This document shows positions 16,864 to 23,596 of a DNA stretch of 36,910 nucleotides, piece by piece. Below the pieces are notes generated by a model. The model saw only the letters and a program-made list of their open reading frames with translations, made no database searches and was not told the DNA's origin. Every line of letters starts with the position of its first letter. Within the stretch, counting starts at the first letter, position 1. A program made the translations under genes and the position numbers. Source of the stretch: an uncultured Clostridia bacterium (GTDB taxonomy: Bacteria > Bacillota > Clostridia > Saccharofermentanales > Saccharofermentanaceae); the NCBI GenBank assembly GCA_946537885.1, contig CAMNGC010000018.1:1-36910 (forward strand), read 5' to 3'.

Positions 16864-19800
16864 ATGCCAAAAAGAGATGACATCAACAAGATCCTTATCA
16901 TCGGATCTGGACCGATCATTATCGGTCAGGCGTGTGAGTTTGACTATTCCGGAACACAGGCATGTAAAGCGTTGAGGAAGCTGGGTTACGAGATCGTACT
17001 TGTTAATTCCAATCCCGCAACCATCATGACTGATCCCGACGTCGCTGATAAGACTTATATTGAGCCTCTTAATGTAGCAAGGCTCGAACAGATCATTGCT
17101 AAAGAAAGACCTGATGCATTGTTGCCGAATTTGGGCGGACAGTCAGGTCTTAATCTTTGTTCCGAGCTTTCTCAGGCAGGCGTACTTGAGAAATATAACG
17201 TTCAGGTAATCGGTGTTCAGGTCGATGCCATTGAGCGAGGAGAAGACAGGATCGAGTTTAAGAATACAATGAATAGCCTGGGTATCGAGATGCCCAGAAG
17301 CCACGAAGCTTATTCCGTAGAAGAAGCCGTAAAGATCGCCGAGGAGCTGCACTACCCCGTAGTATTAAGACCTGCATACACAATGGGCGGCGCCGGCGGC
17401 GGACTCGTTTACAATGTAGATGAGCTCAGAACAGTCTGTGAGAGAGGACTTCAGGCCAGCCTTGTTCACCAGGTCCTGGTAGAAGAGTCCATTTCCGGAT
17501 GGGAAGAGCTTGAGCTCGAAGTTGTAAGAGATGCCAAGAATAACAAGATCACGGTATGCTTTATCGAGAATATCGATCCTATCGGTGTTCACACGGGAGA
17601 CTCTTTCTGTTCAGCCCCCATGCTGACTATCTCCGAGGATGTTCAGGCAAAGCTTCAGGAGTATTCATATAAGATCATCGAGGCCATCGAAGTAATCGGC
17701 GGTTGTAACTGCCAGTTCGCTCATGATCCCGTTTCCGGCAGGATCGTTGTTATTGAGATCAACCCCCGTACATCCAGATCCTCAGCGCTTGCTTCCAAGG
17801 CAACAGGTTTCCCTATCGCCTTGGTATCTGCCATGCTTGCATGTGGTCTGACTCTTGATGAGATCGAGTGCGGCAAGTACGGTACACTTGATAAGTATGT
17901 GCCCGACGGTGATTATGTTGTTATCAAATTTGCAAGATGGGCTTTCGAGAAGTTCAAGGGTGCAGAAGATAAGCTCGGTACACAGATGCGCGCCGTAGGT
18001 GAGGTAATGAGTATCGGTAAGACATATAAGGAAGCTTTCCAGAAGGCTATCAGAAGTCTTGAGACAGGAAGATACGGTCTGGGTTATGCCAAGAATTTCC
18101 ACGACCTTTCCAAGGAAGAGCTTCTTCTTAAGCTTGCCACACCTTCAAGTGAGAGACAGTTCATAATCTACGAGGCACTCCGCAAGGGCGCCAGCATCGA
18201 TGAGATCTATGAGCTCACAAAGATCAAGCACTGGTTCCTCCAGCAGATGAAGGAACTTGTTGACGAAGAGGAAGCACTTACTGCCGCTAAGGGCGCAGTT
18301 CCCTCTAAGCCCGTACTCCTTCAGGCTAAGCTTGACGGCTTCTCCGACAGATATCTGTCAAAGATCCTCGAGGTATCTGAGGACGAGATCCGTAATAAGC
18401 GTTATGAATACGGCATCAAGGAGGCATGGGAAGGCGTACATGTATCCGGAACAAAGGATGCTGCTTATTACTATTCAACATACCACCTGTCTGAAGATAA
18501 GAGCCCTGTCAATAATGACAAGCCTAAGATCCTTATCCTGGGCGGCGGTCCTAACAGAATAGGTCAGGGTATCGAGTTCGACTACTGCTGTGTACATGCA
18601 GCGCTGGCTTTGAAGAAGTTGGGCTTCGAATCGATCATCATCAACTGTAACCCTGAGACGGTTTCTACAGACTACGATACATCCGACAAACTCTATTTTG
18701 AGCCTCTTACACTTGAGGATGTTCTCGCGATCCATGAGAAGGAGCAGCCTGTAGGCGTTATCGCTCAGTTCGGCGGCCAGACCCCTCTTAACCTTGCGGC
18801 TGACTTGAAGCGCAACGGTATCAATATCCTGGGTACATCTCCTGAGACTATCGATCTGGCAGAGGACAGAGATCATTTCCGCGCCATGATGGATAAGCTT
18901 GGCATCCCGATGCCTGAGGCCGGCATGGCAGTAACGGTTGACGATGCGCTTGAGATCGCAAACAAGATCGGTTATCCCGTAATGGTCCGTCCTTCATATG
19001 TTCTCGGCGGACGCGGAATGGAAGTAGTACACGATGACGAGATGATGCGCGTATATATGAACGCGGCTGTAGGCGTAACACCTGACAGACCTATCCTCAT
19101 CGACAGATTCCTGCATCATGCTACAGAGTGCGAGGCAGATGCCATTTCCGACGGCACACACTGCTTTGTTCCTGCTGTTATGGAGCACATCGAGCTTGCA
19201 GGTGTTCACTCCGGTGACTCTGCTTGTATCCTGCCTTCCAAGAACCTTACGGAGAAGCAGGTTGCCACTATTAAGGATTACACCAAAAAGATCGCTGTTG
19301 AGATGGGCGTATGCGGTCTCATGAATATGCAGTATGCTATCGAGGATGATGTCGTCTATGTGCTTGAGGCTAATCCGCGTGCATCCAGAACAGTGCCTCT
19401 CGTATCCAAGGTTTGTGCCATCAACATGGTAAAGATCGCCACTGAGATAATGACAGCGCCTCTTACCGGCAAGAAATCTCCTGTACCTGAACTCAAGGAT
19501 AAGATCATCCCTCACTACGGTGTAAAGGAAGCAGTATTCCCCTTCAATATGTTCCAGGAGGTCGACCCTGTTCTCGGACCGGAGATGAGATCCACCGGTG
19601 AAGTTCTCGGTCTGTCACCTAATTTCGGTGAGGCATACTACAAGGCTCAGGAAGCTACAAAGTCACCGCTGCCTACAGAGGGAACAGTACTTATTTCAGT
19701 TTGTGACAGAGATAAGTGCGACTTGCTGGAAGTTGCCCACGCATTCAATGATGTTGGATTTAAGATCGTCGCTACCGGCGGTACATACGATATGATCGTT

Positions 19801-20088
19801 AAGGAAGGAATACCTGCGGAGAAGGTCAACAAACTCTACGAGGGTCGTCCCAACATTACGGATATGATCGTAAATGAGGAGATCGATCTTATAATTAATA
19901 CTCCGGCCGGCAAGACCAGTGTCCACAATGACTCCTACATCCGTAAGGAAGCTATTAAGCACCGTATCCCTTATGTGACCACAATGGCTGCGGCCAAGGC
20001 CAGTGCCGAGGGAATCAAGGCAATCAAGAACAACACGCATCTTGGTGTAAAGTCTCTCCAGGAGTTCCACCAGGACATCAAGGATTAA
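16864..20088 (+). CDS. carB: Carbamoyl-phosphate synthase large subunit
   Basis: This 1074-residue protein is of full family length. It makes carbamoyl phosphate for arginine and pyrimidine synthesis from bicarbonate, ATP and ammonia passed on by the small subunit. It consists of two homologous synthetase halves, each with a PreATP-grasp start (KILIIGSGPIIIGQACEFDYSG near residue 10 and ILGGGPNRIGQGIEFDYC near 560) and an ATP-grasp core (MGGAGGGLVYN; VLGGRGMEVVHD). A C-terminal MGS-like allosteric domain (about 935-1074) follows. The ribosome site is GAGGG, 7 nt upstream. The gene is flanked by its own terminator and no carA or other pyr/arg gene lies in the window, so its partner subunit must be encoded elsewhere. 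Confidence 0.97.
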   Translation: MPKRDDINKILIIGSGPIIIGQACEFDYSGTQACKALRKLGYEIVLVNSNPATIMTDPDVADKTYIEPLNVARLEQIIAKERPDALLPNLGGQSGLNLCSELSQAGVLEKYNVQVIGVQVDAIERGEDRIEFKNTMNSLGIEMPRSHEAYSVEEAVKIAEELHYPVVLRPAYTMGGAGGGLVYNVDELRTVCERGLQASLVHQVLVEESISGWEELELEVVRDAKNNKITVCFIENIDPIGVHTGDSFCSAPMLTISEDVQAKLQEYSYKIIEAIEVIGGCNCQFAHDPVSGRIVVIEINPRTSRSSALASKATGFPIALVSAMLACGLTLDEIECGKYGTLDKYVPDGDYVVIKFARWAFEKFKGAEDKLGTQMRAVGEVMSIGKTYKEAFQKAIRSLETGRYGLGYAKNFHDLSKEELLLKLATPSSERQFIIYEALRKGASIDEIYELTKIKHWFLQQMKELVDEEEALTAAKGAVPSKPVLLQAKLDGFSDRYLSKILEVSEDEIRNKRYEYGIKEAWEGVHVSGTKDAAYYYSTYHLSEDKSPVNNDKPKILILGGGPNRIGQGIEFDYCCVHAALALKKLGFESIIINCNPETVSTDYDTSDKLYFEPLTLEDVLAIHEKEQPVGVIAQFGGQTPLNLAADLKRNGINILGTSPETIDLAEDRDHFRAMMDKLGIPMPEAGMAVTVDDALEIANKIGYPVMVRPSYVLGGRGMEVVHDDEMMRVYMNAAVGVTPDRPILIDRFLHHATECEADAISDGTHCFVPAVMEHIELAGVHSGDSACILPSKNLTEKQVATIKDYTKKIAVEMGVCGLMNMQYAIEDDVVYVLEANPRASRTVPLVSKVCAINMVKIATEIMTAPLTGKKSPVPELKDKIIPHYGVKEAVFPFNMFQEVDPVLGPEMRSTGEVLGLSPNFGEAYYKAQEATKSPLPTEGTVLISVCDRDKCDLLEVAHAFNDVGFKIVATGGTYDMIVKEGIPAEKVNKLYEGRPNITDMIVNEEIDLIINTPAGKTSVHNDSYIRKEAIKHRIPYVTTMAAAKASAEGIKAIKNNTHLGVKSLQEFHQDIKD

Positions 20089-20116
20089 AAGCATTTGTAA
20101 CATTGTTAAATGCGAT

Positions 20117-20151
20117 CAGAGGTCATCTCAGACGAGGTGACCTCTGTTTTT
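20117..20151 (+). terminator. Strong intrinsic terminator of carB
   Basis: A 13-bp stem with one G-U wobble (20117-20129 with 20134-20146) and a 4-nt loop is followed by TTTTTAT. It lies 28 bp after the carB stop. Confidence 0.93.
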
Positions 20152-20243
20152 ATGCTCCTCGAAAATTACTTTTCACACCTTTTTGTGCTCCTTTTTGTCA
20201 GGCGGGTCTTTTCCCGGAGAAATCGGCTCTTCGCTTTTTTTGG

Positions 20244-20267
20244 GGTTCTTCACGGAAAGCTTGGGAA
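20244..20267 (+). repeat. Dispersed repeat, copy 1
   Basis: This 24-bp block (core TTCTTCACGGAAAGCTTGGG) is identical to 36804-36827. A 21-bp part of it recurs in inverted orientation at 20670-20690. Read in the frame used at 36.8 kb it encodes VLHGKLGK followed by a stop, with the preceding bases also partly similar. Confidence 0.85.
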
Positions 20268-20280
20268 ATAGCGTGAATGC

Positions 20281-20376
20281 TTTAAGCAAAGGCTTAAGCA
20301 TGTTGCTTAAGGTTCTGCTTAAAAGTGGCGGTTTTTCACACAAAGCTTCACCACGTTGCTTAAGGCTCCTCTTAAA
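20281..20376. repeat. Nested CTTAAG-type inverted and direct repeats
   Basis: TTTAAGCA (20281) pairs with TGCTTAAA (20316), and inside it CTTAAGC (20293) pairs with GCTTAAG (20305), giving a nested hairpin. Its right half (20302-20323) is repeated directly at 20355-20376 with three differences out of 22. Confidence 0.7.
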
Positions 20377-20398
20377 TTGTTCCCGGATTACCTCTGGT

Positions 20399-20419
20399 GT
20401 TAACCCAGCTTGGGTTAAC
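20399..20419. repeat. Perfect palindrome GTTAACCCA-GCT-TGGGTTAAC
   Basis: A 9-bp perfect inverted repeat with a 3-bp centre. It could be a protein-binding site or a hairpin. Confidence 0.7.
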
Positions 20420-20430
20420 TGCAGCAAATG

Positions 20431-20520
20431 ACCACAGAGATCCTAAAAAGCGGAATCTCTGTGGTAAGGGCATTTTTATCATGACCACAGAAAAGTCAGA
20501 TTTCTCATTCTCTGTGGTCA
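20431..20520. repeat. Two consecutive hairpins sharing the ACCACAGA stem
   Basis: ACCACAGAGAT (20431) pairs with ATCTCTGTGGT (20455-20465). Next, TGACCACAGA (20482) pairs with TCTGTGGTCA (20511-20520). The arms are alike, so the two hairpins can also pair with each other and form alternative structures. Confidence 0.75.
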
Positions 20521-20555
20521 ATGTGCTTCGGTACATCTTTCGAGACGGAGCCAAG

Positions 20556-20615
20556 AGCATTACTCTTGCCGCTTTTTTGTAATGCTATTTTCGAGATTGC
20601 AATAAATAGCATTAC
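20556..20615. repeat. Mutually exclusive hairpins around GTAATGCT
   Basis: AGCATTAC (20556) can pair with GTAATGCT (20579). The longer GTAATGCTATTT (20579-20590) can instead pair perfectly with AAATAGCATTAC (20604-20615). One arm shared by two partners is the layout of a switch, although it may be a by-product of repeat decay. Confidence 0.7.
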
Positions 20616-20620
20616 CCGAT

Positions 20621-20638
20621 GCCGAGGACCGGCTTTTT
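20621..20638 (+). terminator. Terminator-like hairpin in the repeat region
   Basis: GCCG (20621) and CGGC (20630) form a short stem followed by TTTTT. The stem is only 4 bp, so this is weak by itself. Confidence 0.35.
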
Positions 20639-20667
20639 CGATCAGTAATCTCCTATACCATGTGAGA

Positions 20668-20708
20668 AATCCCAAGCTTTCCGTGAAGAAGCTTTTTTCT
20701 GTGGGATT
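20668..20708. repeat. Hairpin containing dispersed repeat copy 2
   Basis: AATCCCA (20668) pairs with TGGGATT (20702-20708), and AAGCTT (20674) with AAGCTT (20689), which is followed by a T run. The arm 20670-20690 is the inverted 21-bp copy of the repeat at 20246-20266. Confidence 0.75.
20670..20690 (-). repeat. Dispersed repeat, copy 2 (inverted)
   Basis: Perfect reverse complement of 20246-20266, so copies 1 and 2 form an inverted pair around about 400 bp of hairpin-rich DNA. Copy 3 is at 36804-36827. Confidence 0.85.
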
Positions 20709-20735
20709 ATATATTCTGCTTACATTCGCCTCAAC

Positions 20736-20764
20736 AAAAAGCACCCCCACCGAAGCGAGGGTGC
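20736..20764 (-). terminator. Intrinsic terminator of the TIGR00266 gene
   Basis: On the minus strand a 10-bp stem with two G-U pairs closes a TTCG tetraloop and is followed by TTTTT (20736-20740). It lies 25 bp after the stop at 20790. Confidence 0.9.
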
Positions 20765-20789
20765 AAAGTAATAAGCAATAAAAGGGTCA

Positions 20790-21464
20790 TCAGCCTCTTG
20801 GAATGTAGCTTGCAACTGTACCTGCGAGAGAATTGATCGGCATTGTCTGGATCCAAATGCGGCCGGGGCCGGTTACCTTCGTGTTGAAGATTCCTTCGCC
20901 GCCAAGAAGCATATTCTTGACACCGGGGACTGTTTGGATATCCATTGTTACGGAATTGTCCATCATTGCGAGATAGCCTGTATCAATGATCATTGTCTCT
21001 CCGGGTGCAAGGTTATATTGAACGACTTCACCGTCGAGCTCGACGAAAGCTGTTCCGTGGCCGGACAAGCGCTGCATGATAAAACCTTCGCCTCCGAAGA
21101 GTGAAGCGCCGAGCTTTTTCTTATATGCGATGGAGAGCTCTACTGAGGTCTCAGAAGCAAGGAAGCCGGACTTTTGTACGATAATCGGATTGTTGGGGTC
21201 GATCTGAATGTCCATGATCCTGCCGGGGAAGCTTGATGCGAAGGCGATAAATGCTCCGGGTGCTGTTGCTGTGTAGCGGTTCTGGAACAAAGCCTCGCCT
21301 GAGAATAATCTGCCTACTGCTTTTCCGATAGATCCGCCTATAGTCTCCATCTGCATATTGGGAGACATCCAGCTCATGGAGCCGCGCTCTGTTATCATTG
21401 CCTCACCCGGGTTCAAGGAACAGATTACGACCGGGAAAGGTGTGCCTTTGATTTCATATTGCAT
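20790..21464 (-). CDS. AIM24/TIGR00266 family protein
   Basis: The 224-residue protein is of the DUF124/AIM24 family: repeated Gly-rich beta-strands arranged as a beta-sandwich/beta-helix. Visible hallmarks are GEAMITERGSMSWM near the N-terminus, KKKLGASLFGGEGFIMQRLSG in the middle, and GVKNMLLGGEGIFNTKVTGPG towards the C-terminus. No enzyme activity is established for the family; mitochondrial AIM24 affects cristae. It has no signal peptide, so it is probably cytoplasmic. An AAGGAGG ribosome site lies 6 nt before the start. It is a single-gene transcription unit, divergent from rsmE. Confidence 0.92.
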   Translation of the reverse strand: MQYEIKGTPFPVVICSLNPGEAMITERGSMSWMSPNMQMETIGGSIGKAVGRLFSGEALFQNRYTATAPGAFIAFASSFPGRIMDIQIDPNNPIIVQKSGFLASETSVELSIAYKKKLGASLFGGEGFIMQRLSGHGTAFVELDGEVVQYNLAPGETMIIDTGYLAMMDNSVTMDIQTVPGVKNMLLGGEGIFNTKVTGPGRIWIQTMPINSLAGTVASYIPRG

Positions 21465-21483
21465 ATGTCCACCTCCTTGAGTG

Positions 21484-21512
21484 TGTTAAAATAGCATAAA
21501 TTAATTTTAACA
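21484..21512. promoter_or_regulatory. Symmetrical divergent promoter/palindrome
   Basis: TGTTAAAAT (21484-21492) and its perfect inverted copy ATTTTAACA (21504-21512) are 11 bp apart. On each strand the motif is an extended -10 (TG-T-TAAAAT): the plus copy would drive rsmE and the minus copy the TIGR00266 gene. The start sites would fall near 21499 and 21497, so the two promoters overlap and could also be an operator. Confidence 0.5.
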
Positions 21513-21543
21513 TATTTTCGAAAAGAGAGGGAGCTATATCACT

Positions 21544-22272
21544 ATGACTCGACTTTTTCTTGAGAACATAGATCCGGATAACAAAGAGATAATTCTTGGT
21601 GCGGAGGATTCGCATTATATCTGCTCAGTCCTGCGCATGCATGAAGGCGAGCAGCTTGTGATCGTACCTATCGCGTCAGGGCTTGAGCTGTTGGCGGAAG
21701 TAAGCCGCGTGGATAAATCCGCTACTGCTGTCAGAATTATAGGGCGCTCTGAGTGTATTAGCGAGCCGCCGATGGATATTACGCTTTATCAGTCGGTATC
21801 CAAGGGAGAGAGAATGGATCTGACTATCCAGAAGTCGGTCGAACTCGGCGTTACGAGGATCGTGCCGGTCTTTTCCGAGAGATGTGTCGTAAAGCAGGAT
21901 AAGAAGTCGAGCAAGACAGACAGATGGCAGAAGATCGCACTTGAAGCCGCAAGACAGTCGGGGAGGGGGATCGTGCCCGAGGTTACGGAAGCGCTGAGCT
22001 ATAAGGATGCTCTGGCGGATTCCAAGAACAGGCAGTTTGTGCTTTTTCCCTGGGAAGAGGAGCACGGCAAGACTTTGAAGCAGGCTATCGAGGGAAAGGA
22101 ATTTACCGATGTCGGAGTGTTTATTGGACCCGAAGGCGGATTCTCTGAAGGAGAGGCTCAAATGGCGGCCGAAAATGGGGCGGTCAGGGTAACTCTAGGA
22201 CCGAGGATCCTGAGGACGGAGACGGCAGGACCGGCAGTTCTTGCAATGCTTTTGTATCAGATGGAATTATGA
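21544..22272 (+). CDS. rsmE: 16S rRNA (uracil(1498)-N3)-methyltransferase RsmE
   Basis: The 242-residue SPOUT-class enzyme methylates U1498 in helix 44 of 16S rRNA. An N-terminal PUA-like domain (about 1-70, with HYICSVLRMHEGE) recognises RNA. The C-terminal knot domain shows SVSKGERMDLTIQKSVELGV, ARQSGRG, IGPEGGFS and LGPRILRTETA, which build the SAM pocket. It has normal family length. It is the first gene of the rsmE-hisS-aspS-lepB-lepA run; its stop codon overlaps a promoter for hisS. Confidence 0.96.
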   Translation: MTRLFLENIDPDNKEIILGAEDSHYICSVLRMHEGEQLVIVPIASGLELLAEVSRVDKSATAVRIIGRSECISEPPMDITLYQSVSKGERMDLTIQKSVELGVTRIVPVFSERCVVKQDKKSSKTDRWQKIALEAARQSGRGIVPEVTEALSYKDALADSKNRQFVLFPWEEEHGKTLKQAIEGKEFTDVGVFIGPEGGFSEGEAQMAAENGAVRVTLGPRILRTETAGPAVLAMLLYQMEL

Positions 22273-22278
22273 TAAAAT
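22270..22278 (+). promoter_or_regulatory. Extended -10 promoter of hisS
   Basis: TGATAAAAT (TG-N-TAAAAT) begins inside the rsmE stop codon and lies 42 bp before hisS. The leader is too short for a T-box, so a tRNA-sensing switch is not supported. Confidence 0.5.
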
Positions 22279-22319
22279 ACACAGTTGCATATTAATAATA
22301 TAAAAAGGAGCTATCCCTG

Positions 22320-23576
22320 ATGAAGATAACTGCGCAGAAGGGTACAAGAGATATATTGCCCGGCGAGATATACAAGTGGCAGAAGGCGGGGAGGACTTTC
22401 GCCGATGTCTGTCATATGTACGGATATGAGGAGATCAGGATCCCTACTTTTGAGGACACGAATCTTTTCCAGAGAGGTGTCGGTGATACTACTGATGTTG
22501 TTCAGAAGGAGATGTACACCTTCGAGGATAAGGGTGGAAGGAGTATTACCTTAAGACCGGAGGGCACCGCAGGTGTCGTAAGAAGCTATATCGAGAACGG
22601 AATGGCTTCCTTGCCCATGCCCGTCAGGCTTTTCTATGATATAACCGCTTTCAGATATGAGAAGATGCAGAAGGGCAGATACAGAGAGTTCCACCAGTTC
22701 GGTCTGGAGTCTTTTGGAAGTGAAGGTCCTGAGATCGATGCTGAGATCATCAGCGTCGTTAATGTATTCTTCAAAAGAATGGGACTTAACAAGATCAGCC
22801 TGCACATTAATTCCATCGGCTGTCCCGAGTGCCGCAAGGCCTATAATGAACTCTTGAAGGAGCACTTCAGACCTCATCTTGATACTTTGTGTGAGGATTG
22901 CAGGAACAGGTTTGAGCGCAATCCCATGAGGATCATTGACTGTAAAGTGGATGCCGAGAAAGATATCATCAAAAACGCCCCGAGGCAGATCGACCATCTT
23001 TGTGATCCCTGCCGTGAGCATTTCGAGTTGCTCAAGAAGAGACTCGATAATATGAGCATTCCCTATGTTGTTGATCCTAATATCGTAAGAGGACTTGATT
23101 ATTATACGAGGACTGTTTTCGAGTTTGTATCAGAGAATGTAGGCACACAGGGAACGATATGTGGCGGCGGACGCTACGACGGACTTGTCGAGAGCCTGGG
23201 CGGCGCACCTACTCCCGGTATCGGATTTGCCATGGGTGTCGAGAGGTTCCTCCTGGAGGCTGAGGCTCAGGGAGTAGACCTCGGTTCCCCAAATAAGGTC
23301 AAGATCTTCTTCGTCAGCATGAGTGACAGTGCAAGAGATAAGATAAGCAAGCTCTGTTACGAGCTCAGGCTGGCAGGTATCGGCTGTGAGCAGGATCTCA
23401 TGGGAAGAGCATTCAGAGCTCAGATGAAATATGCCGGCAAGAGCGGCATCCCTTATATGGCCGTTATCGGAGACGATGAACTCGCATCTGGCGAGATCAA
23501 GGTCAAGTGCATGGAAGACGGCAACGAGACGACTGTTAAGATCGAAGATCTGGCCGCTTTCCTACTCGAAAAGTAA
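22320..23576 (+). CDS. hisS: Histidine-tRNA ligase
   Basis: The 418-residue class II aminoacyl-tRNA synthetase charges tRNA-His. The typical start (AQKGTRDILP) is followed by motif 1, motif 2 (RLFYDITAFRYEKMQKGRYREFHQFG), the two HisA motifs (RGLDYYTRTVFEF and GGGRYDGLVESLGG) and motif 3 (PGIGFAMGVER). An anticodon-binding domain completes the C-terminus. AAGGAG lies 9 nt upstream. It is followed 20 bp later by aspS, the usual Gram-positive hisS-aspS pair. Confidence 0.98.
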   Translation: MKITAQKGTRDILPGEIYKWQKAGRTFADVCHMYGYEEIRIPTFEDTNLFQRGVGDTTDVVQKEMYTFEDKGGRSITLRPEGTAGVVRSYIENGMASLPMPVRLFYDITAFRYEKMQKGRYREFHQFGLESFGSEGPEIDAEIISVVNVFFKRMGLNKISLHINSIGCPECRKAYNELLKEHFRPHLDTLCEDCRNRFERNPMRIIDCKVDAEKDIIKNAPRQIDHLCDPCREHFELLKKRLDNMSIPYVVDPNIVRGLDYYTRTVFEFVSENVGTQGTICGGGRYDGLVESLGGAPTPGIGFAMGVERFLLEAEAQGVDLGSPNKVKIFFVSMSDSARDKISKLCYELRLAGIGCEQDLMGRAFRAQMKYAGKSGIPYMAVIGDDELASGEIKVKCMEDGNETTVKIEDLAAFLLEK

Positions 23577-23596
23577 ATAATTTGTTGGAGGTATAT

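Larger units (their letters stand above)
20152..20740. other. Hairpin-dense, repeat-rich non-coding region
   Basis: About 590 bp between the carB terminator and the terminator of the opposite-strand gene hold no convincing gene. The open frames here have no ribosome sites and run through hairpins. The stretch is unusually rich in perfect inverted repeats, listed separately: 20281-20323, 20399-20419, 20431-20465, 20482-20520, 20556-20615 and 20668-20708. Several are followed by T runs on the plus strand (20572-20579, 20634-20638, 20693-20699), like a series of terminators. It also carries two inverted copies of a block that recurs at 36.8 kb. It could be a large structured RNA, a decayed mobile element, or a terminator array. 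Confidence 0.6.

Noticed and set aside
20173..20431. Open frames of about 80 codons on both strands in the region after carB
   Set aside because: They run through nested hairpins and repeats, lack ribosome sites and show low-complexity Lys/Ser/Leu composition. A repeat-derived origin is more likely.
20244..20690. Insertion sequence bounded by the inverted 21-bp repeats
   Set aside because: No transposase or remnant inside the about 400 bp, no target-site duplication seen, and a third copy lies inside a toxin gene without a partner.
20505..20781. Opposed open frames spanning 20.5-20.8 kb
   Set aside because: Both overlap a clear terminator with a TTCG loop and the dispersed repeat; no protein family is visible.
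22279..22319. T-box riboswitch before hisS (and before aspS or thrC)
   Set aside because: The leaders are only about 20-45 nt long, with no room for a specifier stem and antiterminator.
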